Of a stretch of DNA of 64,000 nucleotides, positions 12,812 through 25,917 are shown piece by piece. This DNA comes from Rhizophagus irregularis (lineage: Eukaryota > Glomeromycota > Glomeromycetes > Glomerales > Glomeraceae): NCBI RefSeq assembly GCF_026210795.1, contig NC_089437.1, positions 4,030,001 through 4,094,000 on the forward strand. The letters run 5' to 3'. The notes under the pieces were generated by a model, which was given only the letters and a program-made list of their open reading frames with translations, was not told the DNA's origin and did no database searches. Position numbers and translations under genes: made by a program. How positions within the stretch are numbered: position 1 is the first letter of the stretch; each line of letters starts with the position of its first letter.

Positions 12812-15800
12812 ATGTCTACGGAGGAATATTCCAAACCAATTAACCAAGAAAATATTGAAGTAATATCACCAACTTTAAAATTTGAATCATTATCTCGTTC
12901 GATTTTTGCTAATGATTCAAGGCAAAAACCAGAATTATTCTTTAAACACCAAAATCGGAATCCTTTTTTAAAGGAAAAAAGAATTGTTCATGACCAAGCC
13001 GCAGAGTTTTCTGATGCATCTGATATCAATACTAATATTAAAACTCCAAATGTATTTGCATCTCCGCTTTTCAGGACAAGAACACGTTTATCGTTTAAAG
13101 AATTTCAAAAGAAAGAGATTAATAATCCGCTAAGTTCACCCGCTGCTCAAAATAATATTGCAGGTTTATCTTTCGAGAAAAATGGAAAAGAATTAAAAGA
13201 CACTACAAATGAGCCATTTAAACTTAACCCACCTAATTTTAAAAAGAAAACTATTTCAGACAAGGAAATTTTAAATCAAGGGAATTCCTCAGATAATAAA
13301 AAAGCAGTAGAACATCCTAATCAAGAACTTTCAATTCACGATAAATCTAACGATACTTTTGATCAAACACCCCCAATTCAAGAGAAACTTAGAAAGACTT
13401 CAGATGATGTGGATTATGTTGATTATAGTTTACTTGATAATCCTTCACCTCAATCTCTAGAATTGTCCGGGCAACCATTATCCGAGGATAAACATTTAGT
13501 TCATGATACAAAATCTGGTACTTGTACAGATCAGACAACTTTAGATTATAACGAAATAAAAGATAGTACCGATATACTTAAAGAAAATGACAAAGATATC
13601 ACCGAAAAATCTAATTTATTTAAAAAACCACTTCCGGAAAATAATCAAAATAATACTAATTCCTATTGTTCTGGAAACCCTTCGAGCAATACTTCATCAC
13701 CTCGAACACCTCGAACACAAATACAAATATCTTACTCAAAAGTTGATGATCAACAGCCAAAGCTTAAATTTCATGATAAAGTTGACTCTTCAAATCAGTT
13801 TCAAGTTATGGCAAACTTAAATAAGGATAACAATATATTTCCTAATACGGAACATAGCAATTCTGATACAAATGGTCATTTAAGAAGTGATGATGATTTA
13901 AATCTAATAGTTAAAGCTGTTCAAAGATGGAGAGATGAGGTGATTAGAAGAGATTACCTTATAGGAGAATTGGTGAGATGCGTTATATTTTCGCGTTTTA
14001 TTTGTTAACTCTAATGAACTTTAGGAATCCAAACTAATATGATTGGTTATCAGCGTGGTCAGACTTTCACACTTCGCGATACTTTAGAACATAAAGAACA
14101 TTCTTTATCTCATTATCGCGAGCGTATGTTTTTTGTGGAGTCAATGGTCAAACGTCAAAATAGTTATACTGAACGTAGTCGAGAAAGGATAAATAATGTC
14201 AAGTTAAAGTATTCTTTGTTTAGAAACCTACTTTGTAATATGGGCAAGAATATTGAAGAAATATATAGCCAGAAAGAAAGAATCGAAAAAGAGATCGAGT
14301 CAATGAGATTAGGTAAATGGCATTAACATTTCTTTTATTCGCTTATAAATACTCAAATTGAATTTTCTGATAAAAGAATTTAGTAAGCTTACTACTAAAC
14401 ATAAATCAACCTTGGATAATTACGCCGTAATATCTCAAACACGTATGTCTTTAGTATTTAAATTTATTGTTTTTTTTTATTAATATTTTAGATTTTTATA
14501 AAATTTTGGATATTTAGAGCAAGCTCAAACTGCACAAATTTCTGAACTTAACGCACATCTTAATAACGCTATAACTCAATCACGTCAAGGTACACAGGAG
14601 ATAGATAACAAAGTATCGCGATCATCATCTGTTCTTGATGCTATTCGCTTAAAGTTAGAACATTTGTTAAATGAGCTTGAAAGTGAGAAGTCAGCATATG
14701 CAGAAGAATTTCAAAAACTCAAACTCAAATTTGAGCGTGCTGAAGAAGATAATCGAAATTTGGTAAAGTCGAATAAAGAAAATGAAGAAAAGTATGTTAT
14801 TAATTTATAAACTGATAAATTTTTTATTTATCAACTGATAATTTCGTTCATTTATTTTAATTTAGAATTACTTCTCTAACAGCCAATAATGATCGGGAAA
14901 TTGAGTCCGCCAAATTGGAATGCACCCGATTGAATTCAATAATTAAGGAGAAAGATGAGCGGTAGATTTTTTTAAAGATAAGATTATACATTTATATATT
15001 CACCTTCTCTTTACCTTACGCGGGTTTTTCCTTTATAGAATAAATCAGTTAGGCATAGTTGAAAAGGAAAAAGATGAGTTTAAAGTAGAGATTAGCCAAG
15101 CAAAGGATTATGCGGAAAAAGAAGTTCATTCACTCAAACAAGAGATGGAAATGACGCGTGCTCGACATGAAATTGATATTAAGTGTGTCGAAGCAAAATT
15201 TCGTGAGGACCATTATATACTACAGAATGATTTTCACAAAGAACGCTGTCAGTTTGAAGCCAAATTGCGTGAAGAACGTATTCGGTTAGAATCAGAATAC
15301 CGTGAGGAACGTACTCATCGTTCACGTCTAGAAGACGAATGTCGGGACGAAATATCAAAGCGCTTTAGAATTGAAATTGAATTGAGAAGTTCTGAACAAA
15401 AAATAGAAGAATTATCCAAGACTAACGATAAAAATAATATAAGGTAGACTGAGTTGTCTAATGCTACGGACATTAATTTTGTTACTTAAAAAAAAAATTA
15501 TGTTAAATCATTAAATAGGATTGCACAATTAGAATCTCAATTAAACGAAATAGATCGCCGTCAAACGGACATTTCTACTGGTACTTAATTTCTTTCTTAA
15601 ACCATATTAAATGAACGATTATATAAAATTTAATTGTAAATTTTAGTCGCTGTTGGAACAGCTGATATCCTGGAGCTGGATCTTCAAATTGAGCATAAAA
15701 AAATTGTTTCTGAACTTAGTCAAGAAAGCTTTGATGATAAAAAGAGAATTGAAGAATTAATATCTGAGCTGGAGACTTGGAAAGTAAAATATAGATAAAT

Positions 15801-17399
15801 TTATTTTATCCATACTCTTCCTTATAATAAAACCATTAATTTCATGTTTTATCTTCTAAGTCAAGGGCTAGTTCATTTGAATCACAACTGACTTCATTGA
15901 AATTAAAATATGACGAGTTGCAAAACGAACACAGCAGATCCCTTGTGGAGATTAGTAACAATTATCTGCAGGTAATTTCCGTTTACTTACTTTAAATGTG
16001 AGATCAGACCATTAATCAGTCTAAACTTCAATAATTTAGAACAAAGAAGCAGTGAATAAAGCGCTTAAACTCGCTGCTAACGATTACCAGGAAACAGTTA
16101 AGAGAATTAATATAGAACATGAAAGTGAGATTCGTAAACGTGATTGTAAAATTCGTGAAGCGGAAACAAAAGAGGCTTTTTTAACAGAAGAAAATGTATG
16201 TTGATTTTTTTGAATCGAGAATAATCATTATATTCATTTATTGCTACTATTCTTTTTCTAGCAAGCGTTAAAATCCAAGCTATCCGAAATGGAAAATCAT
16301 AATAAATCTTTACAATGCCAATTAGTAAGTATTTTATATATTTTTGTTATTTATAAATTTAGATCTGATTTTCGAACCGAAACAAAACGTTTAGGATTCT
16401 TTGGAAAACAATGTTAATTCGGAAAATGTCGCATCGGCTTCTGAAAAAGTAAAGATATGGATAAATTTCATCACTGTTAACACTGATTAATATTTGTTTT
16501 GTTGTAGAATAAAGTAAACTTAGAAAGTAGTGACTCAGTAATATCTAAACTTTCTCCGCCCGGAGTAAATGTCGATTCATTTTCTTTCAAATATTGGATT
16601 TGAATAAATAATAAAAAAATTATTAACTAGATTATTAATGAAAAAGGAATGTGGAAATTCGAGAATTACCCAAGAAAACTCAGAGATTTTAAAAAATGAA
16701 CAACATTATCAATTTGCTCGTAGACTTTTAACATTAACCGAAATTGATGCAATGATCTTGGTGATTTTATTTTATTTACATTCATTTTTATAAACTTATT
16801 TATTCATTTAAATATAACATATAGGAATCAACATCGGGGAGATTCACTAATGTAGATACAAAAGTTAATGATGTTCGAAAAACAGAGGAACTTAATAATA
16901 CTTTAATGGTGAGTTGTTGAAATACACCTAGAATTAATAAATTACTAAATTACTATAAATATGTTGTTTTTATTATAGTTACAAGAAACCGAACACGTTT
17001 CCCAAAATGTTATAATTCAATCAGGACAAACTAATAATGATTTATTTGATTCTTGTCAAAATTCTAATAATATGAGAGATATAGATGACTGGTTATCACC
17101 TGGTACTAAATTGAGGTCAAAACGACGAAAGGTAATTTGTGTACTTGCAATTTATCCCCTTTATTTTGTATTCTTTTTTTTAATATTTTTTTTAAAAAAA
17201 TAATTAAATTTAAAAGAGAGATTATCCGGAAAGTGGGAATAAGCCTGAACCAATTGAACGATTTCCTGTTCAAGCAAAAAATGTTTCTATGAATGTTGAT
17301 GTGAAAGAAGAATCGAAGTTAGAGGCAAGCTTCCGATTCAGAAGTAAATCGAAGGTTGGACGTCGATTTACAACCGGAAGAGCTAATGGAAGAGAGTAA
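12812..17399 (+). CDS. Large coiled-coil protein of unknown function
   Basis: Not recognised as a named family. The ATG at 12812 (MSTEEYSKPINQ) opens a long first exon to about 13972 that encodes a ~390-residue polar, Ser/Asn/Lys/Asp-rich, probably disordered region with many SP/TP sites (possible proline-directed phosphorylation). It is followed by AVQRWRDEVIRRDYLIGE. Downstream exons (14030-16500) encode extended heptad-like coiled coil rich in Glu, Lys, Arg and Gln, for example REERIRLESEYREERTHRS. The C-terminal exons end in a basic tail, SKSKVGRRFTTGRANGRE, with TAA at 17397-17399. About 15 introns are inferred. The layout (disordered N-terminus, long coiled coil, basic tail) would fit a cytoskeletal, spindle-pole or chromosome-structure protein, but that is only analogy. 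Exon joins in the middle are uncertain. Confidence 0.7.
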
Positions 17400-18067
17400 A
17401 TATGGCATTGATGAATATATTGTGGTGTATCTTTCTAATCATATAATTGAAAGATTATAACAATATCTGTATAAAACAAATGACAAAAAAAACTTTTATC
17501 TAATTGATCATAATTAATAACGATTAGGAAATTTCGTATACTTTGCATAGGTGTACATCATAAATAATAATATAATTATTTCTCTATTTATAAAATAACG
17601 TTTGCTTAAAAATAGAAAGTTTTTAATTACTCTTTATCGTTGAGAATTAAAATTAAAGAACAACGAAAAATCAAATAGCAGTGTCACACAAAGATAACAA
17701 TCAGAATGTCGTTTTTGCTTCCCAGAATATCGGACTTACTGTTTATACAAAATGCAGGTAAGACGGATGTTATCTTTTAAATCTGTTTACTATTAACCGG
17801 AAATTTTAAGACTATGACGACCTAGCCTCAAAAAAACCAGCAAATCAGAAAAAAAGCCACAAAAAAAACCTGGCACAACTATAAATAAACAACATTCATT
17901 ATATAAATAGTTTAAAAGGAATTCCAAAAACTTCCGAAGGGAGATAAGTTTGATAGGTGGGTTAATAAATTGTATAAATTCAGCACATCATCCCCTATAC
18001 CTAAATACCAAGCAACCAAACAAAAATTTTTTTAATAAAAAGAAAAAACTTCTGAAGGAATAAAACA
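17400..18067. other. Intergenic / 5' leader of the transporter gene
   Basis: 668 bp without a supported gene. A short frame at 17706-17756 (MSFLLPRISDLL...) ends in a good GTAAGA donor. It might be a non-coding or alternative first exon of the transporter, but no acceptor can be assigned. Lines of A/C-rich sequence precede the 18068 ATG, as is common in 5' UTRs. Confidence 0.35.
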
Positions 18068-19723
18068 ATGCCACCCAATCCTCCAGAAGAGTTTTCGCCT
18101 GTTAACGTTACTAGCTCGTATGCAGAAGATATAGCGGAGGCACAAATTTATTCAACACCAAAACTTACATCAAAAAGGAGAACAACTAATCCTTATAACT
18201 CATCTTCCTTTCAAACTTCTAATCTTAATAATATGAGCACCACAATAACAGCAACAACAATAAACGGAATTGTTGCGGATAGTCCTCGAATAGATATGGA
18301 GTTTGTAACTAATGGGTATAGTAGTAGTCAGCAAGCAAAACAACAGGGACCAACACGGAAGAGATCGTTTTCAAAACCATCAGAAGGTCATACAACATTA
18401 TCCTCAACGGTACCAAATATACATATGTTTAAAAATGGGTTGCAGAATTTAGACTTTGTAACGCAGCATAATTATGAAAGTCTTATAGGAAAATTACGTC
18501 AACATGAAGAAGAAAAAGTTAATCCTCTTAATTTTAGGGATCCAGGGATTTCACGTGAAAAATCAAAAATTAAAACAAAATTTTCGCCTTTAAACCTTAC
18601 AAAAATTAAATTTAATATATTTAATACATTTAATACATTAAATTACGACACGCTAAAATTTTTAGTATATTGTTTGTGTTGGTATGCGTCTTCAGCCATA
18701 ACTAATAACACTGGCAAACAATTATTAAATCAGTTTAATTATCCGGTTACTCTTACGTGGATACAATTTGGATTTGTTGGAATTTATTGTTATTCTTTTG
18801 GACAAGGAATGGGTTTAACTAAAATTCGAAGTCCATCCATTGATATTATACGCAGAACTTTACCGTTATGTTTATTTCAAATAGGGAGTCATGTTTTTTC
18901 GAGTATTGCTACATCTCAAGTTCCAGTTAGTTTTGTTCACACAATAAAGGTAAGGACGAAGTGAGAGTAGAGTAGACGAAGAGAAAATCGTTAACTATAT
19001 TCTTTTTCTTTTCTTCTATAGGCGTTATCACCATTATTTACAGTGTTTTTTTATAGATTTGGGTTTGGAGTAAATTATTCTTATCCGGTATATGTGTCAT
19101 TAATACCACTCACAATTGGAGTTATGCTCGCGTGTTCGTCCTCAGCAGCATCAAGTTTTATTGGATTCTTATTTGCACTAATTTCTACCGTAATTTTTGT
19201 TGCCCAAAATATTTTTTCAAAAAAAATTCTCTTTAATGAGAAACATTCTGGGTATGAGACACATAAGTTGGATAAATTGAATGTTTCATTTTATTCAAGT
19301 TTATTAGCATTTAGTATAATGACTCCAATGTGGCTATATTATGATGGTTTTCATTTACTATTAGAATATTTTACATCATCATCAACCGATACTAATGCTG
19401 CAAGTGGATGGACGATACTATTTTATTTTTGGCTAAATGGCACAACGCATTTTACGCAAGTCATTTTAGCATTATCAATCTTATCGATGACATCACCTGT
19501 AACTTATTCGATCGCATCATTAGTGAAAAGAATTTTTGTTATAACTGCCAGTATATTGTGGTTTGGACAAAAAACCACTTTTATACAAGGTGTTGGTATA
19601 ACATTAACTTTTGTTGGTCTTTATATGTATAATGAAGCTAAATTAGATGTAGACAGAAAAGAAAGAAAAGCAAGGGAAAGAGATGAGATTGTCTTACCTC
19701 TAACAAATCTGAAAGTCAATTAG
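18068..19723 (+). CDS. Triose-phosphate/phosphate translocator family transporter (SLY41-like)
   Basis: Membrane transporter of the drug/metabolite superfamily, TPT branch, which exchanges sugar phosphates or related metabolites across organelle membranes. Two exons, 18068-18949 and 19022-19723, with one 72-bp GTAAGG...ATAG intron, give about 527 aa. The first ~185 residues are polar and Ser/Thr/Asn-rich. From there a multi-pass domain starts at LKFLVYCLCWYASSAITN, typical of TPT helix 1, with NTGKQLLNQFNYPVTLTWIQ. It continues with FVHTIKALSPLFTVFFYRF (the conserved TIKA..P segment across the splice) and NIFSKKIL, and ends with SVASLVKRIFVI-type and GVGITLTFVGLYMYNEAK helices. Yeast Sly41 and S. 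pombe relatives sit in the ER/Golgi. The substrate cannot be told. The tail after the last helix is charged. Confidence 0.9.
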
Positions 19724-21059
19724 ATTTATCAGAAAAAAATATAATGTTACATTTAGTACTTTATAATAATTAATAATAATGTAATTGTTTGTAAAACTAT
19801 ATAAAAAGAATATGTTTATTAATTACAAATTGACATTTTTTATTAATTCAAAAGTAAAAAAATTTGTATTATTGGTAATTTAGATTTTTACTTAAAAAAA
19901 CCATAACAATACAAAATAAAAATACATACATTTTAACAAACTATTTATAAAGTAATTATAATACAGTAATTTGTATAATTGATAATAAAATATAATGCAT
20001 AAATTAAGTTATAATGATTAGTTATAATGATTTTTTTTTAAAAAAAACGAAGCTTAGTAATTTTTTTATACCAATTAATCTATTTTTTTCTTTATAAATT
20101 ATATTTATTAGTTTTAAAAATAACTAACTTTAATAGAACTCTAAATTATACTAATTTAACTTAGATTTAAGTTTGTACCCAATTTTAATGATCAACTGTA
20201 TATATCTAATTTATACAATTTATGGCCAGAATGTAGATCAATTTGGCTGCAAAATTATGTGACGATCTGGTCAAAATTAAAGAATTTTTTATAGTATTAT
20301 TTATCTTAATTTAGAAATTGTGAGCAAATTTGCCTACAATACGGTTTAAGAGATGATATAGATCTTAATTATAAGTTTATTATTCAATTTATGCAAAAAA
20401 AAATCATACTATATAATACAATTTATATATATATCTTAATAAAAGAATTTTTTTTTTAAAAAAAAAAATTATCTTTAAAGGAAACAGGTTATTTTATTAG
20501 TAGATTGGTAAATAAAAATATATTAATAAGATAAACTCTACTCATCATAGTGCAATGACAAATATACTTCATGAGAAATAAGAGAAATCTAATAATAGTA
20601 AAATCATATTTTTATTATTAATATTGACTGAATCACTGAAATATACTTTTTTATTTAAACTGTATAAGTTATATTAGTATTATTTAAAACTATAGAAGGT
20701 TTAATTATAAATATACCAGTTCTCTAATAATAGATATAATGATTTTATATTATTGAAAGATATGTAAAAATCTGAGAAGTATTAAAAGGTAACTGATTGA
20801 TTATATTAATTGGGATTTTTTAAAAATTGAATCTAAAACTAATTTGAATTTGTCAAATCCAAATCAAATTTAAATTAAAATGTCAAATCAAATTGCAAAA
20901 CCTAGTATTAATACTAAAATCTTTTTTTATAAACTAATAAATTATGTCTATACTAAAAAATTTTAAATTTAAAAAACTTTAAACCTAAAAATGTAACATA
21001 AAAAAAAAAAAATAATTTCTATATAATATATTATAAACTCGTTTATAAATAATCATTAA
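19724..21059. other. Intergenic AT-rich stretch, no gene seen
   Basis: About 1.3 kb of A/T-dominated sequence with many homopolymer runs (for example around 20040, 20450 and 21000). No open frame of significance and no RNA gene pattern. It separates the transporter from the decayed nuclease gene. Confidence 0.55.
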
Positions 21060-21701
21060 ATTTGAAAAGTTCGATGGAGAGTTAGCTGACACAAGTCACA
21101 CAACCGATTACAAAAGGGTAATGGACCACGTTTTGGAAGATATAGCTATGAACTATGAAGCATAAGACCTGCATTCACGTCACTAGTGCAAACGAAGCAA
21201 CAAGACGCGAACCTATTTCTTCCGTTCTTCATGGCGTAGCCTCTTGTTATGATGGCGAAGTGAAAGTATGTCCAGAATACGAGTTACCTGGAAGTCATGG
21301 TAAAGGGCCATTGGATTGGATTATAAGACACGATTATCGTTGTTACTGAGGCTAAAAGAGAGGATATTAACTAGGGGGTTGGTCAGAATGCAATCCAATT
21401 ACAAGCTTCATCCCAGCGTAATAAAAAGAAACACACATATAATGAGGCTTTGCGCGAAGATGTAATGTATGGTATTGTTTCGACAGGGGTCGACTGGGTC
21501 ATAATTAAGTTAGTTACTACTACTGGCGAATATAACGATAGCGATAATGGGAATGTCGAGGTATTATTGAGTTCGCGAACACCATTTGCTTTTCCCATTA
21601 ATGAGAGTGTATTCGATAAAGTCTTGCTTGAAAAACTCAAGAACTTGTTCGGGCAAATTAATGGGTGTTTGGTCGCCAGATTGAATCGCAGGAATCATTG
21701 A
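21060..21701 (+). pseudogene. Broken Crinkler-type PD-(D/E)XK nuclease domain gene
   Basis: The fragment matches the C-terminal nuclease-like domain often found attached to Crinkler effectors, expanded in Glomeromycotina and oomycetes. In one frame lies SANEATRREPISSVLHG followed by a GPLDW segment (the acidic residue of the PD motif). The VTEAK catalytic motif follows in a different frame, so there is a frameshift between them near 21335. An in-frame TAG at 21371-21373 follows, then GVGQNAIQLQAS, VMYGIVSTGVDW and a final TGA at about 21699-21701. The start is also frame-broken near 21150. No N-terminal LFLAK-type Crinkler header is visible. At least two frameshifts and a stop mean it is not functional as it stands. 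Family call from recognised motif order; function inferred. Confidence 0.7.
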
Positions 21702-22024
21702 AGCGGGTAAAAACAGAAAATAAATAAGATAGTCATATCTTTTTCGAAAAAAAATATCGTATGTATAGACATTAGAATAGAAAAAAAAATTCGTCATGTA
21801 TCGCGGGCTACGTCCCGAACCTTTGTATTTATTTTTGCATGTATTAATAAAAAATTTTCTTGGCAAAAGTAATCAGATGCTTATACAGGTTGAGATATGC
21901 AAATTTTATTAGAATTAATAAAGTATTTTATTCCGCCATTTTTTTTATTTTGTACATATTATATATAAAGTGCATTAGCCCAAATTTTTATGTCTATTTT
22001 TTTTGTAAAAATTCTATTGCTAAT

Positions 22025-23375
22025 CTACATAGCACGAAATATTGCTTGCTGGATAGGAAAGAAATCAATAACCACATTGTTGATTGGGTATGGTGGGACT
22101 CGAGGACAGCCACGGAAAATACAACCTGGAAAAATATTCATAATACACATTCCTGGGGCGGTACATCCATTATACGGTTGATTATGCCTATCAATGGTTC
22201 CGAATTCAACCTAAAAAAAATACATGCATAAATGATATTGAAAAAAAAAGCAAATGCCAAGAATACTAATTCTTACAATTTGTACTGGTTGGTAATTTCC
22301 GTGTACGTTTACTACACCATTTCTACGACAGAATTTATAGCACTGCCAAAAACACAGGACAATTATTAGACAAATGAAATAAATGAAATGACACCAAAAA
22401 AAGTAATACTGAACTGTGAAACGGCGCAAAGGAGTTCCGTTTTGATCTCTTCCTAAAGTCCATTTCCATAATTTTAGTACAAACACGTCCTCTACACGGT
22501 TCGGAGCCAACCAGAATTGAGTAGTCTTATGCATTATTCTCGAAAGACTTTCTGAATTAGCCACCTCAATGATAATGGTAGGCCAAGGATTACCCTATAA
22601 ACCATTATAGATTCAGATGATTCAGATTGGTCTTTGTATTTTCAATAATATAATTCAAGAGAAGATCACAAGGGTTTGGGGCTGGCTTAGGCAGAAGTGT
22701 TGGTACAAATGAATCATCCGGCTGTTTACTAGAACCCCTTGTTATACGTCCTGGGGTAGCATGACAAGCTGGATACAACAAAATCAATATAGTAATATAC
22801 ATTCACAAACAAACACTAAAGTACATACTTGTTGATCCCGAAGAATCAACTGCATCTTGAGGATCCTGACGTTTAAATTGATTAGAGAATGTACGATGTG
22901 CAACTTCATGATCACGATTTGGCAACTCGATTATGACTACAATTCCGTCTAGAAACTCCCAGCACCTTGCTGCGTTCGCGATCTCACATTTTTTTTCGAA
23001 CTCTTCATAACTTACACCTTCAATAAGGATCAGAGGGAGTCTAATAAAATGAAACAAATTTAGCGTGAACATTGAGAATCGAATTTATGTAGTGTTATGA
23101 CTATGACTTTACCTATTTTCGTCAATGATTTTGTAATTACCGTCGACCCACCATTTTTTCTCCCTCGCTTTATTAGTGATGACTTCTTCCACATTAGCAT
23201 CGATAACTTCAATACATTCCTGAAACGCCAACTCATCTGCAGTTAGATCTAAGGAAGTTACGGATGTTACTGAACCTCTACGAGAACTTGAAGCAGTTGA
23301 TGAGGAGATGCTTAGAATAGAGGCTAAGGAACTTCGACGAGAAGATACAAAAGACTCGTTTACTGTTGTGGACAT
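22025..23375 (-). CDS. Uma2-like putative restriction-endonuclease-fold protein
   Basis: Resembles the Uma2/DUF820 PD-(D/E)XK-fold proteins that are numerous in Rhizophagus. Exons inferred on the minus strand: 23375 to about 23114 (Ser-rich N-terminus, then LDLTADELAFQECIEVID and KWWVDGNYKIIDENR), about 23042-22829 (LPLILIEGVSYEEFEKKCEI), about 22769 onwards (PDDSFVPTLLPKPAPNP), then GNPWPTIIIEVANSESLSRI (family core with the acidic residue before V-A) and FWLAPNRVEDVFVLKLWKW. Two phase-0 exons complete it: CYKFCRRNGVVNVHGNYQP and VEFGTIDRHNQPYNGC, ending RAM and TAG 22027-22025. The junction between PNPC and GNPWP lacks a usable phase-0 GT donor, and a TAA at about 22613 would stop read-through, so the gene may be damaged there. 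Role unknown in fungi. Confidence 0.65.
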
Positions 23376-23949
23376 TTTTAGAACCAAGGGATATAATCAC
23401 TGATAACTAAAGGTTAAGTTGACAGTTTTTATAGTTATCAAAATACGTGATATGACGCAATAATTAGTAATTGGAGTGTGGGAGTGTGTATTCCCAAGAC
23501 ACATGAATATAAAGAAGAAAGATCATTCTTCAATTCGGTAAAAGTCACCAAGAAAACATCTACGAGAATTTGAGCCATGGAAGGAATAGAAATGTAAAGT
23601 GATGTTAAATTGTTTAATGAAAAAATGTATGAATTATAAAATAGTTTGGCGCATGTTATGAAATACAGTTGAAATACGTTACTGCGGAACTTTCTTAAAT
23701 AGTAATCATGTGACTTTATAGAGCTGTCACATGTTAGATTTAGTGAAAGAAACGACAATAAAAAATTAAGGCCTTGGACGAGATGCTTAACAAATAATGT
23801 TTTTGCAGTGGAGCATCTTCAATAAATCAATTTATTTGTATTTATACTTGTAATTACCAAATTGCTTTTAGCCAAATTATACTATTATTATCAAAGTAAA
23901 AATTATGTTGAAACAAAAGAATATTTTCTTATTCCATCTATTTAAATAT
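23376..23949. other. Intergenic, no gene seen
   Basis: About 570 bp between the Uma2-like gene start and the GCV1 stop. A 106-codon frame on the minus strand (23438-23758) has no recognisable family content and biased hydrophobic composition, so it was not accepted. Confidence 0.45.
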
Positions 23950-25917
23950 TTATTTATAATACCTTGTAGGAACAAACGGCATTTTAACAACTTGAGCCTT
24001 TTGCATGCGATTTCTAACTTTAACCTGAAGTTCAGTTGAGAGTTTGTGATATCCTGATTTAACATAACCCATCGCAATATTTTTTTGCAATGAAGGAGAT
24101 GGTCCCCCACTTGTTACTTTGCCTAATAAGACAAAAATAAATAAATACTATAATAGAAAGATATAAATAAAAAATATGTCTTACCAATTAACTCGTCTTT
24201 GTTATTGTAAATTTCAGCATTTTCTGATCAAACAATCTATATTAATATTGTCTATAAATACCAAAAAGAAGTTGTAAAAAATACCTCTTGCCGGTGCACC
24301 TTCAACAATAAAACCAATTCGTCGACGCATTACTCCTCCTTTTATTTGAGGTATTACATGTTCAGCTCCTAAAAAATCACTTTCTTTTCTTCTTCGTTTG
24401 CCTATTAAATAAAATACGAACATTAAACGTTAAAAAGTGTAAACTTGACAATAACTTAATAAACAAATTGAAATACCAATTGTCCACGTTAAACCGGCTT
24501 CTACCGGTGTCGTTGTTTCATCAAGATCATGACCATACAAACATAATCCAGCTTCTAATCGCAAACTATCGCGAGCACCTAACCCAGCTAGTTGAACACT
24601 GGGATATTTTAAAAGAAGGTTTGCTAAATGTACAGAAGCTGGTGACGGAACGCCAATCTTATAATAATATTGAAAAATTATAATTCATTAAATTTAAGTT
24701 AAAGGAATGAAATAATTTTTGAAAATAGCATAGTTATTAATAATAGCAAAGTTATTAATAATAATATACAAAGTATACAAAGATAGTGAAATTAAATTAT
24801 AAGTAAAAGTAAAATAATTTTTACCTCAAACCCATCTTCCCCAGTATATCCTGAACGCGTCACATGACAATCAAAGCCTTTTATGTTCAGATGGCGTGCC
24901 GTCATAAACATAAAATCACTCAAGTCTTTATCGCATAACTCTTGAAGAACTGATGCAGCTTTGGGACCTATTTAAAAATATAGATTTACGTTCTTTTATA
25001 ATAATAATACTTTCGAAATTGATTAATACCTTGCAGAGCCAACAAAGCATGATCATCAATAATTTTTAAATTAACATCGCCACCTCGTTGCTGAAATTTG
25101 TTTATTTCTTTACGAATATGAGTAGTATCTTTATCAGCACAAGCGGCATTAGAGACTATATGAATGTGATCATTATGTTTGCATATAACAGTATCATCAA
25201 TAATGCCTCCATTTTCGTTAGTGAAAACTGATAAAATAGAATTATCAACTGGTAATTCTTCTAGATCAGCCACGACTAACTTTTCAAGAAAAGACACACG
25301 ATCTCTTCCAGTAAGTCTAAGAAGATATATAGATTAAAAATTAGCAACCGCTATGGATTAGACAGTCATCATAAAAGGGACGATGATCTTGTCGATTTAC
25401 CTCATCTGGAGCATATGTGATACATCGAATAATGAAGCGTTCTCACGAGTGTGCAGATGCGACGCTAGCACTCCTAAGCTTGAATATTGAACTGGCATAG
25501 ACCAACCAGCAAAAGGAACCTAAAATATACGTATATATATATCGATAATGATACTTTTTCTTGAATAATTTTAGAAAATATAAAAATTTAATGACTCACC
25601 ATTTTCCCGCCATTTTCAACGTGAAAGTCGTACAAAGGTGTCTTTTTCAAAGGCTATGTAAAAATTAAATCGAAAGTTAAACATGAACGTTGTTAATAAA
25701 AAAATTCTAGAGGATAGAATTTAATAAAAATTACCAATTTATGTTCAAAAAACGTGCTAAATTATATGGTGTTATTTAAAACTGACATTATTGTTACCTC
25801 TTCAGTGGAAACTGCATAATTTCGCTTATGCGTGGTTGAAAATAAACCTAAAACTTTGTTGGAATATAGCCTTACGCCTAACGCGCTATATTTAAATTTT
25901 GAGAAGGCACAACTCAT
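23950..25917 (-). CDS. GCV1: Glycine cleavage system T protein (aminomethyltransferase), mitochondrial
   Basis: T protein of the glycine cleavage complex; it moves the one-carbon unit from the H-protein aminomethyl arm to tetrahydrofolate and releases ammonia, in the mitochondrial matrix. The N-terminus [20 protein letters not shown] is Ser/Arg/Lys-rich without acids, fitting a mitochondrial presequence. Family blocks in order: [146 protein letters not shown] and [20 protein letters not shown], ending PFVPTRYYK at TAA 23952-23950. About ten exons, roughly 410 aa, full length. The start at 25917 is preferred; an in-frame ATG at 25944 adds nine residues. Confidence 0.95.

Noticed and set aside
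21860..22231. Plus-strand frame of 123 codons
   Set aside because: It is antisense to the last exons of the Uma2-like gene and shows no family features.
23438..23758. 106-codon minus-strand frame
   Set aside because: Composition resembles translated AT-rich intergenic DNA and there is no match to any known domain.
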